Assembly (NCBI GenBank): GCA_951813085.1 | Contig: OX638348.1 | Span: 1,125,627-1,189,626 of the forward strand | Origin: an uncultured Opitutaceae bacterium | Lineage (GTDB): Bacteria > Verrucomicrobiota > Verrucomicrobiia > Opitutales > Opitutaceae | Direction of reading: 5' to 3' | DNA: 64,000 nt | In this document: positions 26,737-34,590 of the stretch, piece after piece | Layout: each line of letters starts with the position of its first letter | How positions within the stretch are numbered: the stretch's first letter is position 1 | Made by a program: the position numbers and the translations under genes | The notes under the pieces: generated by a model | Seen by the model: the letters and a program-made list of their open reading frames with translations, nothing else | The model's database searches: none | What the model was told of the DNA's origin: nothing

Positions 26737-27269
26737 GGCGTGTCTGAAGATTAGCGCCAGACGACGCTTTCCCTCCGTAATTGGAGGAAAGTCCAGCCAA
26801 GTCAGGCGGATGAGAACCCGATTGGCGTCAAAGCATTTAATTAAGTATATCTAATCATTAAGTATCCTTGGGTTGTATTGTTAGTTAACTACGTTTTGGT
26901 TAGGCATTTGAACGGTCACGATCTCTAGTGATCGAGAGCGCTTCGTTCAGTGGCCTGTTGGTTGTTCTGAGATTTTGGGTCTCTGCATTTCGGGCTGTTT
27001 ACCGATATCGATTCTTCACCGCGAATATCGAGCAGCTAGAGGATTCATTTAGCCATTTGAAGGAGAATACTCATTGGGAAATGAGTAGTTTCCGCGCTTC
27101 TGTACTGACTGGCTTTTCCATTGCATAGGATTCGATATTCTTTGGGACGAAAAGACCGCGAGCTCGAAGATTCGAATCGCGGTTTTTTGACGAAACCGAT
27201 TAACGCTACGTACTACGTTCGAGTATAGGCTCCCCGCCCAAGAGCGAGGAGCCAATGTCGTAGTAGTAA
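26737..27269. other. intergenic region between the two flagellin genes
   Basis: This 533-bp stretch holds the distal leader of flagellin 1 on the minus strand, including an imperfect 9-bp hairpin at 26767-26791 (arms CTTTCCTCC and GGAGGGAAAG), a terminator hairpin at 27155-27188, and a second G/C-rich stem at 27228-27253 that lacks a U-tract. A 66-codon plus-strand frame at 26928-27128 has no protein-like features. I found no convincing sigma-28 match for flagellin 1; TAAA followed 9 bp later by GCCAATCG near 26840-26820 has the wrong spacing. Confidence 0.5.
27155..27188. terminator. bidirectional terminator-like hairpin between flagellins
   Basis: A long stem (ACCGCGA with TCGCGGT outside, TCGAA with TTCGA inside) is followed on the plus strand by TTTTTT. 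On the minus strand the outer stem is followed by CTTTTC. On the minus strand it would end the flagellin 2 transcript; on the plus strand it would end an unknown transcript or block read-through. Confidence 0.7.
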
Positions 27270-28081
27270 CTAACCCAAAAGTCTGAGGGCGACCTGTGAG
27301 GAGGCGTTGGCTTGTCCAAGCATTGCGGCCCCGGCTTGTACCAGGACGTTGTACTTGGCTAGCTGCGTCGATTCCTGCGCCACGTCGACGTCGATGATGC
27401 GGCTATTCGCTGCTTCGAGATTCTCCTTGTTGATCACAAGCAGGTCTGTAGCGAAGGTGAGTCGATTCGCCTGCGCTCCGTTTTCGGCTCGGAGGGTCGC
27501 AACCGCTTCGATTCCTGTAGTGATGTCCGTGATAGACAAAAGGCTGCGAGATTGGCAGCGCCTGTAATCGTAGTGACATTGTTGCCCAATGCGGCTTGAT
27601 CGATATCAACTGAAGCCGTTCCATCTTCCGTGGTTGCGACGCCTTGCGTGGTAGCAGTCGCTCCGGAGGTGAAAAGGGATACACCGTTGAATGTTTCGTC
27701 CGATATCGCTGTCAACTGAGTTTGCAGCGCTGCAAATTCAGTATCATAGTTGGCAATATCGCTTGCGTTTTTGGTAACGTCATTGGCGAGAATCTTCAAT
27801 TCTGAGATTCGGTCCATGACCTTGCCGGCAACTTGGAATGCGTCATCTTGCGTTTGCAAGAACGACTGGGCATTCGCGATATTCGTATTTACAGCGTTGG
27901 TACGATTGATCGTAGCCGATAGTTTCATGGAAACCGCGAGCCCACCCGCATCATCGGATGGCTTGACAATTTTCATGCCGCTAGAGAGTCGGTTGAGACT
28001 CCGCTGAAGCAAAGAGTTGCTCTTTGCTAGATTGTTAGACGCAACCGTAGCTGCGCTATTAGTATTGATTACTACTGACAT
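27270..28081 (-). pseudogene. flagellin 2, frameshifted near the C-terminal domain
   Basis: The N-terminal frame (28081 downward) encodes a normal flagellin D0/D1 start (INTNSAATVASNNLAKSN, SSGMKIVKPSDDAGGLAVS). After GAANLA it leaves frame at a TTTT run (plus-strand 27538-27541) and would continue into out-of-frame residues. The other frame resumes exactly with LSITDITTGIEAVATLRAENGAQ and ends VALRLLG. Joined, the protein is about 270 residues and aligns along its whole length with flagellin 1. A one-base loss or a two-base gain repairs it. As given, the product lacks the C-terminal D0 helix needed for polymerisation and export-chaperone binding. It has its own sigma-28-like promoter and CsrA-like leader. 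Confidence 0.9.
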
Positions 28082-28085
28082 TTTA

Positions 28086-28117
28086 CTTCCTTGTTTTGTT
28101 TGCGACGTCCGTGTCGC
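28086..28117 (-). promoter_or_regulatory. CsrA-type translational control site in flagellin 2 leader
   Basis: The leader hairpin has arms GCGAC (28117-28113) and GUCGC (28106-28102) and loop ACGGAC, followed by the Shine-Dalgarno AAGGAAG at 28092-28086. The two GGA cores are 20 nt apart, nearly the same as in flagellin 1, although the surrounding leader has diverged. This conservation of hairpin, loop and spacing argues for function. Confidence 0.55.
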
Positions 28118-28175
28118 GACGGGCTATTTGAAATCGTGTTAGCCGCACTTGCAACGGGTTAGGTTACGCCAGCTA

Positions 28176-28201
28176 GTATCGTCCGCTTACGGATAACTTT
28201 A
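28176..28201 (-). promoter_or_regulatory. sigma-28-like promoter of flagellin 2
   Basis: On the minus strand TAAAGTTA (28201-28194) and GACGATAC (28183-28176) resemble the flagellar sigma-28 consensus TAAAGTTT and GCCGATAA. The TAAA to -10 spacing is 14 bp against the usual 15. It lies about 95 bp upstream of the start codon and leaves a leader that contains the GGA hairpin. Confidence 0.6.
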
Positions 28202-28360
28202 GAGGAAAGCGCGAAATTTGCGCGGATTTCCACTACCGCGTAGGGTGATTCCTCTATGCCGTGACTAGTTGATAGCGTTCATGGGACCTTGTAGGGCAGT
28301 TTCACTTTCAAAAATTGAAGCCTTGCATCCACTGATCATTGGATACGCAATCGTAGTTAG

Positions 28361-28951
28361 GTGAAGCGAGATATCTTAGGCTTAGTCTTGGCAGGAGGCG
28401 ATAGTCGCCGATTCGGCGAGGACAAGGCCGTCTTCTCCTTCCACGAGGGGATTAGCCAGCTCGACTATGCGTTAGCTGTCTTGTCGAAATTCTGCCTTCA
28501 CCTGGGAGTGTCGTTACGAAAAGGCCAACAAAACCGGCGGGCTACTCCGCATGAAGTGACCTATATAGCTGACCCGGAAGGTATGTCAGGCCCGATAGCT
28601 GGAGTTATAGCTGGACTGCGTCAGAATCCTGGCCAGCCTACGCTCGCTCTTGCCTGCGACATGCCGTTGGTTGATGCCGCGCTCGTATTGAAATTGCTTA
28701 GTCAGAGAAACGCTGGCTCTCAGGCAACCTGTTTCGATGCCGCAAATGGACGACCTGAACCGCTTTGCGCGCTGTACGAGCCCTCGGCTTTGCCAGATTT
28801 GGAGCGTGCCTACCGGGAAGGACGGCAATCGCTGCGAAGATTCCTAGAGGAAGGAAGCGTGGAACGTCTCAAGTGCGAGCCTCCCGATTTGCTAGCGAGC
28901 GCGAACACTGCGGAAGATCTTGCCACGATAAAGAAACGCCTATCTCAATAG
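28361..28951 (+). CDS. mobA: molybdenum cofactor guanylyltransferase MobA
   Basis: A 196-residue nucleotidyltransferase. The N-terminal LGLVLAGGDSRRFGEDKAVF is the MobA GTP-binding signature (LAGGxSRRxGxDKA), and DPEGMSGPIAGVIAGL plus ACDMPLVDAALV carry the conserved GP and metal-binding Asp. It attaches GMP to molybdopterin in the cytosol. The start is GTG at 28361. It opens a plus-strand run into the Maf and flagellar genes and is divergent from flagellin 2. The motif is not that of a CMP-sugar synthetase, so it is not pseF. Confidence 0.9.
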   Translation: MKRDILGLVLAGGDSRRFGEDKAVFSFHEGISQLDYALAVLSKFCLHLGVSLRKGQQNRRATPHEVTYIADPEGMSGPIAGVIAGLRQNPGQPTLALACDMPLVDAALVLKLLSQRNAGSQATCFDAANGRPEPLCALYEPSALPDLERAYREGRQSLRRFLEEGSVERLKCEPPDLLASANTAEDLATIKKRLSQ

Positions 28952-28960
28952 TGGTAGCCG

Positions 28961-29458
28961 ATGCCTGAAGCGACTCCTCCGAGAATCCTGCGAATTTTCA
29001 TTTCACCCGGCCATGACTTCAAGGGTAGGCATGGGAAAGGGCGTCTCAACCATGGTTCAAAAAGCGTTGATTCAGTCGAATGCATCGCGGGTCGCGGTTT
29101 GCGAGGGGACCGATACCTGGACTACAAGGCGAATTTCAAGGGACAAGTTACCTTCCTCGATCAATCAGTAGTCAACTTGCTGGAACGTAAGCTGGCATTG
29201 ACCGATTTCGATGCGTCGCAATTGAGACGCAATGTATTCATAGAAGGGATCGATTTGCTGGCGCTGATTGGCCGAAGGTTTCAAATCGGTCAGACCCTGT
29301 TCGAGGGCGTGGAGGAATGCGCGCCTTGCTATTGGATGAATGAATCGCTGAGTCCGGGCGCAGAGGAGCTTATGAAAGGACGGGGAGGGCTCCGCTGCCG
29401 TATAGAACGCTCGGGATACCTGAATGTGGGTCCTGTGGAAGTGAGGGAAATCGATTGA
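28961..29458 (+). CDS. MOSC-domain protein
   Basis: A 165-residue single MOSC domain (molybdenum cofactor sulfurase C-terminal fold). Seen are the RGLRGDRYLDYK turn, FKGQVTFLDQSVV, LRRNVFIEGIDLLALIGRRFQIG and the conserved cysteine in ECAPCYWM. MOSC proteins bind or hand over sulfur or molybdenum cofactor. It begins 9 bp after mobA, so the two make a cofactor pair at the head of a flagellar operon, an unexpected context. Confidence 0.88.
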   Translation: MPEATPPRILRIFISPGHDFKGRHGKGRLNHGSKSVDSVECIAGRGLRGDRYLDYKANFKGQVTFLDQSVVNLLERKLALTDFDASQLRRNVFIEGIDLLALIGRRFQIGQTLFEGVEECAPCYWMNESLSPGAEELMKGRGGLRCRIERSGYLNVGPVEVREID

Positions 29459-29468
29459 AGCGCTGCCT

Positions 29469-30075
29469 ATGCCTGAAGTTTTACTAGATAGCGAGCCCAT
29501 CGACTTCCAAGGTCCTCCCCCGAGTTCGATCGCGCAGGTTTGGAATTTGGTCGAGAATCACTTAGGTCAACATGGAGCCTTGATAGAGCAGTTTCTCGTT
29601 GATGGAGATGCGTGGAGCCCTGAAGGTTCTGAGGATTCCGAGGGGTTCGCTTCTATTGAAATCAAGTCTATTTCGCAGACTGAGAGCGTAGCGAGAATGG
29701 TACGCGATTTGCGGAGCCAACGTGAACATTCGCTGGGTCGCTGGGGCTACTCGTTCCCTGAGCGTTCCTTGGGATGATTTCAAGACGGAGGCGATCGATA
29801 TCCTGAATGATGCGCAGCCATTGCTGGAGTGCGTCGGGGTGCTGATAGAGTATTCGCGACAAAATGGATTGGAGTGGTCCGGTGGAATTTCTGCCAGCTA
29901 TGACCGGTTGAATGAGGCCTTGTCGTTGACGATAGACGCGATCGAAAATTCGGATTGTATCGCCTATTCGGATGCAATTGCGCTTGAAACTGCGCCAGCG
30001 TTGGAGGCTCTATATGGGGTTCTTTCTGAAATTTCGATTAGCAATGTGAATACCGGAAAGGAGGATTCGATTTGA
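29469..30075 (+). pseudogene. unidentified protein before Maf, split by a frameshift
   Basis: An ATG frame (29469-29777) and a later frame (about 29692-30075) join into a 201-residue protein if one G is removed from the GG at 29713-29714; the join reads VRDLRANVNIRWVAGATRSLSVPWDDF. The N-terminal half is acidic with a WNLVENHL helix; the C-terminal half is helical (AIDILNDAQPLLECVGVLIEY). No signal or membrane segment. I do not recognise it. Its TGA overlaps the TTG start of maf, so it belongs to the flagellar glycosylation operon. Confidence 0.55.
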
Positions 30076-31331
30076 GTAGCGATGTCCAAGCGATAGTCGA
30101 ACGTCGGTTTCCTGCGATTTCCGGACGACTGGATTTGCCCGAACCTACGATTCGAACTGAACATATGGCGAATCGATCGAAAGATTGGGATCGATTGCTA
30201 TCGCGATGGCTCGAAGGAATTAGCTTAGACTCCGGGGTCGCGTATGCGCTAACTGGATTCGGTGACGGAAGTCATGTGGCAGCTCTGCTTGATCAATTGC
30301 CCAAAGGCTCCTATGTTTTTTGCGCAGAGCCCGATGCGGATTGTTTTTATTCGGAGTCGATCGATAGTCGTGTATCCAACATACTGGAAGATCCGAGGCT
30401 CTTTCTGGGCGTTGGAGAATTAAATGAAGATTTTTTCGAGTCGCTTTCGCGCTTTCCAATATTGGAGCTAGAGGATGCTCAACCGCTCGTTTTCGCTCCA
30501 TGCGACAATGAGCGATCGGCCTATTTCTCTTCATACTTTGGCGCCTTTGCTCAAGCCTACGAGTACTGGCGGAAATTGTATGGAACGAACGTCACTGCAT
30601 CAGGCCGTTGGCAAAAGAACACTTTCAAGAATGCGACTGTCCTTATTTCCGCTCCGGATTTAGCAGAGCTAAAAGGCGCGATGGACGGTGAAACCATAAT
30701 TATGGTATCCGCGGGCCCGTCATTGGATGGGTCCCTTGAATTCGTGAAGCGACACAGCGATCGCTGCGTAGTGGTCGCGGTGAACTCTTCGTTCCGCGCC
30801 CTTCGGAACTACGGAATTCGACCGCACTTTGTAATAGCGGCGGATCCTTACGAGTACACTGATCAAGGATTCGAGGGGGTATCGAGCGCGGATTCGATCC
30901 TGATATGTCCGTTCATCGTATACCCGAAAGTCGTTGAACGCTTTCCAGGAAGAATTCTAACCTGGTCTCAGAATAACTTGCTCGCCTCCTATCTCCGCTT
31001 AATGGGAGGAATGCCGCTTGGATCTGGTATCGTAGAGATGGGTACAGTATCCGCTTGCGTTTTCGATATCGCGACTGCGCTTGGCAGCCGGACGATCGTT
31101 TTCGTGGGTCAGGATCTGGCGGCCAAATCGGATGGGCAGCTCCATGCGGAAGATTCATTTTATTCCGACTTGAAAGCGAATTTCCTAAAGGAGGAGTCTT
31201 GCAGAGAGCTGCCTGGCAATACGATGGAAACGGTTAAAGTGGACGAGAAACTCTTCGTTTACCTAAAAGCTTTCGAGAGCCTAGCGGCAGAGCGCGGAAA
31301 CGATCTAATGCTTTATTTCCCACAGGCATGA
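30072..31331 (+). CDS. maf: Maf-type motility accessory factor (DUF115 glycosyltransferase)
   Basis: A 419-residue protein with the DUF115/6-hydroxymethylpterin-pyrophosphokinase-like core: IIMVSAGPSLDGSLEFVK, VVAVNSSFRALRNYGIRPHFVIAADPYEYT, and IVEMGTVSACVFDIATALGSRTIVFVGQDLA. Maf proteins transfer pseudaminic or legionaminic acid to flagellin before export. The start is TTG at 30072, supported by AAAGGAGG seven bases upstream and by the TTGA overlap with the previous stop. The C-terminus ends abruptly after LMLYFPQA; relatives I know usually run on for another domain, so it may be truncated or a short form. Confidence 0.85.
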   Translation: MSSDVQAIVERRFPAISGRLDLPEPTIRTEHMANRSKDWDRLLSRWLEGISLDSGVAYALTGFGDGSHVAALLDQLPKGSYVFCAEPDADCFYSESIDSRVSNILEDPRLFLGVGELNEDFFESLSRFPILELEDAQPLVFAPCDNERSAYFSSYFGAFAQAYEYWRKLYGTNVTASGRWQKNTFKNATVLISAPDLAELKGAMDGETIIMVSAGPSLDGSLEFVKRHSDRCVVVAVNSSFRALRNYGIRPHFVIAADPYEYTDQGFEGVSSADSILICPFIVYPKVVERFPGRILTWSQNNLLASYLRLMGGMPLGSGIVEMGTVSACVFDIATALGSRTIVFVGQDLAAKSDGQLHAEDSFYSDLKANFLKEESCRELPGNTMETVKVDEKLFVYLKAFESLAAERGNDLMLYFPQA

Positions 31332-32046
31332 GGCTTTCTTTTAGACCCACAACAGGTCGGCGGCCGTTCTATCATTTGCATTGTTGGCCGGCTGCGGCAC
31401 CACCCTCCCAAAGGTGAATTCGCAGTACGACACCACTTTGGGCAAGAAACGGAAGACAACCAATGTCTACCAAAAGGCGCCCCTTCCAGATAGCCTCAAT
31501 CGAGTGGCTTTGCTTCCTTTGTACAAGGGGAACTACGAGCACCACGACTTCGATAGCGTCGAGGACAACTTCAGGATGGAGCTGGTGAAGCGCGGCCTTT
31601 TCGAAGTCGTGACCGTCACTCCCGAAGCTATGGGCGAGATGTTTGCCAAGGAGCGCTACTCTTCGGTGGAATTCCTGCCGACCGACATGCTCACCAAATT
31701 GAGCGCGCGCTACGCGGTCGATGGGCTTCTCTTGCTAGACCTTAGCTACTTCAACGCCTATACCCCAGTAGGGTTGGGCATCAGGGCCAAGTTGCTCGAT
31801 GGCCATACGGGTGAGCTCGTTTGGGCCGCCGGTGAGATTTTCGATGCCTCCAACCCCGCGGTATCGAATGCCGCGCGTAAGTTCTATAAGACGGAATCGA
31901 CCATTGATTCCCCCCTTCACGACACCCAAGCCGTTCTACATAGCCCCAGCAGATTTCTAAATATGTCGCGCATTCGCTTTTTAGCGCGATTTATTTACAA
32001 AAAGATTAAAGTTCATCAGGAGCGAGCCGTTTTTAAAGTAAATTAA
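31328..32046 (+). CDS. lipoprotein resembling GNA1162 (DUF799), frameshift in signal peptide
   Basis: The frame open to 32046 begins inside a lipoprotein signal (AAVLSFALLAGC, Cys at the lipobox) but has no start of its own, since a TAG lies at 31342. An ATG at 31328 overlaps the maf stop as ATGA; adding one C to CCC at 31346-31348 joins it as MRLSFRPHNRSAAVLSFALLAGC, a perfect lipoprotein leader, about 239 residues in all. The body (NRVALLPLYKGNYEHH, SARYAVDGLLLLDLSYF) resembles GNA1162-type outer-membrane lipoproteins. Codons are markedly richer in C at third positions than neighbours. Its role beside flagellar genes is unknown. Confidence 0.65.
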
Positions 32047-32083
32047 CAAATTGTCCTGACGAATCCTTAATCGAACTAACGTA

Positions 32084-32368
32084 ATGAACATAAATAACCA
32101 CCCACAAGCATCCGATCTCTATACCCAAAAGATCAATCCGCGCGATGCGGCAAAACCTTCTAAACCGATAGAGGCTTCCAAGGCCGAACCGGAGTCGGTA
32201 GGAGAAAAAGTCGAGCTATCGAAGCTGGATGCGCTAAGAAACGAGCCTGAGATCCGTCCCGAAGTGGTCGCCAAGGGCAAGGAGCTTCTCAACGATCCTA
32301 ACTATCCTTCCTAGGAAATAGTCGATTCGATCGCTAAACTCATTGTGCCCTTTGACGATGATGAATAG
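32084..32368 (+). CDS. flgM: FlgM-like anti-sigma-28 factor with an in-frame stop
   Basis: The product as written has 76 residues and stops at TAG 32312-32314 after LRNEPEIRPEVVAKGKELLNDPNYPS. The same frame then continues EIVDSIAKLIVPFDDDE to a second TAG at 32366-32368. The full 94-codon protein has the FlgM shape: disordered N-terminus with MNINN..., VELSKLDAL, then the two helices that bind sigma-28. The first stop cuts off the last helix, so the truncated form would probably hold sigma-28 poorly. CAG to TAG is the simplest change. It sits directly upstream of fliS. Confidence 0.75.
32335..32361 (+). promoter_or_regulatory. sigma-28-like promoter candidate for fliS
   Basis: TAAA (32335-32338), 15 bp, then GACGATGA (32354-32361), six of eight matches to GCCGATAA. 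It is 63 bp before fliS but lies inside the last codons of full-length flgM, so the match could be coincidental. Confidence 0.35.
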
Positions 32369-32423
32369 GTAGTGGCCGCTATCTTCCCGGATTCCCGGCT
32401 TACGTAGTATTACCAACTAGTTT

Positions 32424-32873
32424 ATGAATCGAAACGCTGCTTCCTACAAGAAAGCCGCCATCTTATCGGCCAGCCCAGAGCGACTTATCTTGATGCTTTA
32501 CGATGGCGCTCTGGATGCCATGAGTCGGGCGAAAACGGGCTTTAAGATCGAGGATCTAAAGGAGCGAAACGAAACGATCAGCAATAATTTGATCAAGGCT
32601 CAGAATATCTTCGGGGAGTTGCAACGCTCGCTTCGAATGGAGCGAGGAAGCGAATTCGCTGATCGCATGTTCGGCTTGTACGACTTCTATACGTCGAAGC
32701 TCAACGAGGCGAATTTCAAGAAAGAGGAAGCCCCCATTGATACCGTGATTGAGCTCTTCACTGAGATTCGCGATGCATGGGAAGAGATGCTCTCCAAGCA
32801 AAAGGTAAAGGCAAAGGCGGCGCCGACGGCATCTGGTATGGGTGTTGGTGAAGGCTTGTCTCAGAGGGCATAG
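32424..32873 (+). CDS. fliS: flagellin export chaperone FliS
   Basis: A 149-residue, all-helical FliS. The signature ASYKKAAILSASPERLILMLYDGALDAMSRAKTGF at the N-terminus is typical, as are AQNIFGELQRSLRMERGSEFADRMFGLYDFYTSKL in the centre. It binds the C-terminal D0 helix of flagellin in the cytosol and prevents early polymerisation. The C-terminal ~20 residues are Ala/Lys-rich and probably disordered. It is between flgM and a FliT/FlgN-like gene. Confidence 0.94.
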   Translation: MNRNAASYKKAAILSASPERLILMLYDGALDAMSRAKTGFKIEDLKERNETISNNLIKAQNIFGELQRSLRMERGSEFADRMFGLYDFYTSKLNEANFKKEEAPIDTVIELFTEIRDAWEEMLSKQKVKAKAAPTASGMGVGEGLSQRA

Positions 32874-32994
32874 TTGGATTTTCACGACGTTGAGTCTATC
32901 GTTGACGCTTGGCTTCACAGCGACAACTGAGATCCTCTTGGCGCTTGCTTGAACTTGGAATCTCTTGCAGATTGGACGTTGAGTATCGCAACCA

Positions 32995-33390
32995 ATGCAG
33001 TCTCCCATGAATGAACCGCGAAAACGATTTGTCCTTCTTGATGCCTACGAGGCGCTGACTGAAAAGGAAACGTTTTGCATCAATGAAGCCAATTTTGAAG
33101 AGATAAGCCGCGTCCAGGCGAAGAAATCGAAACTGCTCGCGGAACTGGAGTCTCTATCGGACACGCCTTTATTGGACGAGAAAGAGATCAGCGAATTCAA
33201 TCAACGTATCGATACGCTAAGAGAACGCGAAACGAGCAATAGCCTCCGATTGGATGGGCTAATGAAGGAAAACCGTGAGCAATTTCGCGACCTGTCCAAG
33301 CGTGCGAATTCCGCTTCGCAAATTCGAAGAGCCTATGGTTCGGCATCGAATCCCGCGGCGCCGAATCGATCGCTCAAAAATAAAGCATAA
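32995..33390 (+). CDS. FlgN/FliT-like flagellar export chaperone
   Basis: A 131-residue, highly helical and charged protein; the start may be the Met at residue 5 (33007). Heptad-like stretches (ALTEKETFCINEANFEEISRVQAKKSKLLAELESL; NQRIDTLRERETSNSLRLDGLMKENREQFRDL) match the antiparallel helical hairpin of FlgN/FliT chaperones, which escort hook-associated or cap proteins. Sequence identity in this family is low, so the assignment relies on length, helicity and its place directly after fliS. It is 21 bp before pseC. Confidence 0.6.
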   Translation: MQSPMNEPRKRFVLLDAYEALTEKETFCINEANFEEISRVQAKKSKLLAELESLSDTPLLDEKEISEFNQRIDTLRERETSNSLRLDGLMKENREQFRDLSKRANSASQIRRAYGSASNPAAPNRSLKNKA

Positions 33391-33411
33391 GGGAAACGGT
33401 ATCCAATTTCG

Positions 33412-34590
33412 ATGGGCGATCAATCTAGCGAGTTCAGAAAAATTCCTTATGCTCGCCAATGTATTGAAGATGCCGATATCGAATCCGTAGTTGCGGCTCT
33501 CAAGTCTGATTTCATTACGCAGGGTCCTCGAATCGAGTCTTTCGAAAAGGCGTTGTCCGAAGTAACGGGAGCGCGATATGCCATTGCCGTTTCAAGCGGT
33601 ACTGCAGCCTTGCACCTGTCCTACCAAGGGCTCGGGCTGGGGAAGGGGGATATAGGCGTCGTTCCAGCGATAACCTTTGCTGCAACGGCGAACGCTCTCG
33701 GATATTGCGGCTCCACACCTGCATTTTGCGATGTGGAATCCACTTCAGGGCTAGCGACAGCGGTTCAGTTCAAAGGATGTATTGAAAAATTGGAAACAAA
33801 TGATTTACGAGCATCATTGCTGGCTCCCGTATCCTATTCGGGCAAGCTCTGCGATCTCGAGAACATTGCGGAACTTGCCCGAGGCCTAGGGGCGTACGTA
33901 GTTGAGGATGCGGCCCATAGCTTGGGCGCGGTAAGGGGAGGTTCGAGGAGCGGTTCCTGCGATCATTCAGATGCCGCGATATTGAGCTTTCATCCTGTTA
34001 AGCATGTCTGCTCGGGAGAAGGGGGCGCGGTGTTGACCAATGATTCAGTGCTAGCTCGAAGGGTTCGGAATCTTCGTTCGCATGGAATTGAAAAATTCGA
34101 AGATCAGCAACGCTCCGAAGGAGGGTGGACCTACGCTCAGACGGAATTGGGGTGGAATTATCGAATGACGGATCTCCAGGCGAGCCTAGGCGCCAGCCAA
34201 CTCGCGCGCCTAGATTGGAATTTGGCTAGGAGGCGAGAAATCGTAGCGCGGTATCAGCAACGATTGGCGAAGGAGCCCTTTGCCTCTTGCTTCGGCAGGC
34301 CCTCCGATGCACCCGATTCTTCATGGCATTTGTATGTGATCCGATTTGTTTCTCCGGAAATGCGTCGTGCCGCGTATGACTTTCTTCAAGCGCGTGGAAT
34401 TGGAGTTCAAGTGCACTATATTCCCGTGTACCAGCATCCTTACTACAAGAAGGCAGGTCACCGCGAATTACCAGGAGCGGAGACTTTCTATGGAAGCTGT
34501 CTCAGTTTACCTCTGTATCCTGCGTTGAGCGACAAGGATCAAGAATTCGTAGTCGACGCCCTAGCAGAATTTTGCCAATCCGTTCAATGA
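33412..34590 (+). CDS. pseC: UDP-4-amino-4,6-dideoxy-L-AltNAc transaminase PseC
   Basis: A 392-residue DegT/DnrJ/EryC1 aminotransferase, the second step of pseudaminic acid synthesis. Visible are AIAVSSGTAALHLSYQGLGLGKGD (PLP phosphate site), VVEDAAHSLGAVRG, SFHPVKHVCSGEGGAVLTND with the PLP lysine, and LGWNYRMTDLQASLGASQL. Full length. It overlaps pseG by the ATGA arrangement and follows the chaperone gene by 21 bp, so flagellar export and glycosylation genes share one operon. Assignment to PseC over other DegT enzymes rests on pseB, pseG and pseI next to it. Confidence 0.92.
   Translation: MGDQSSEFRKIPYARQCIEDADIESVVAALKSDFITQGPRIESFEKALSEVTGARYAIAVSSGTAALHLSYQGLGLGKGDIGVVPAITFAATANALGYCGSTPAFCDVESTSGLATAVQFKGCIEKLETNDLRASLLAPVSYSGKLCDLENIAELARGLGAYVVEDAAHSLGAVRGGSRSGSCDHSDAAILSFHPVKHVCSGEGGAVLTNDSVLARRVRNLRSHGIEKFEDQQRSEGGWTYAQTELGWNYRMTDLQASLGASQLARLDWNLARRREIVARYQQRLAKEPFASCFGRPSDAPDSSWHLYVIRFVSPEMRRAAYDFLQARGIGVQVHYIPVYQHPYYKKAGHRELPGAETFYGSCLSLPLYPALSDKDQEFVVDALAEFCQSVQ

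Noticed and set aside
26928-27128. 66-codon plus-strand frame between the flagellins as a small gene
   Set aside because: No ribosome binding site and no protein-like composition; it is not followed closely by the terminator.
27155-27188. tRNA T-loop (TTCGAATC)
   Set aside because: The motif is the inner stem of a terminator hairpin; no acceptor stem or anticodon arm can be drawn.
27530-27550. Phase-variable homopolymer switch in flagellin 2
   Set aside because: The run is only four bases, too short for the usual slipped-strand phase variation; loss or error is more likely.
28361-28951. Reading mobA as the missing pseF (CMP-pseudaminic acid synthetase)
   Set aside because: The N-terminus has the MobA LAGGxSRRxGxDKA motif; a CMP-sugar synthetase would have a PARGGSK-type motif.
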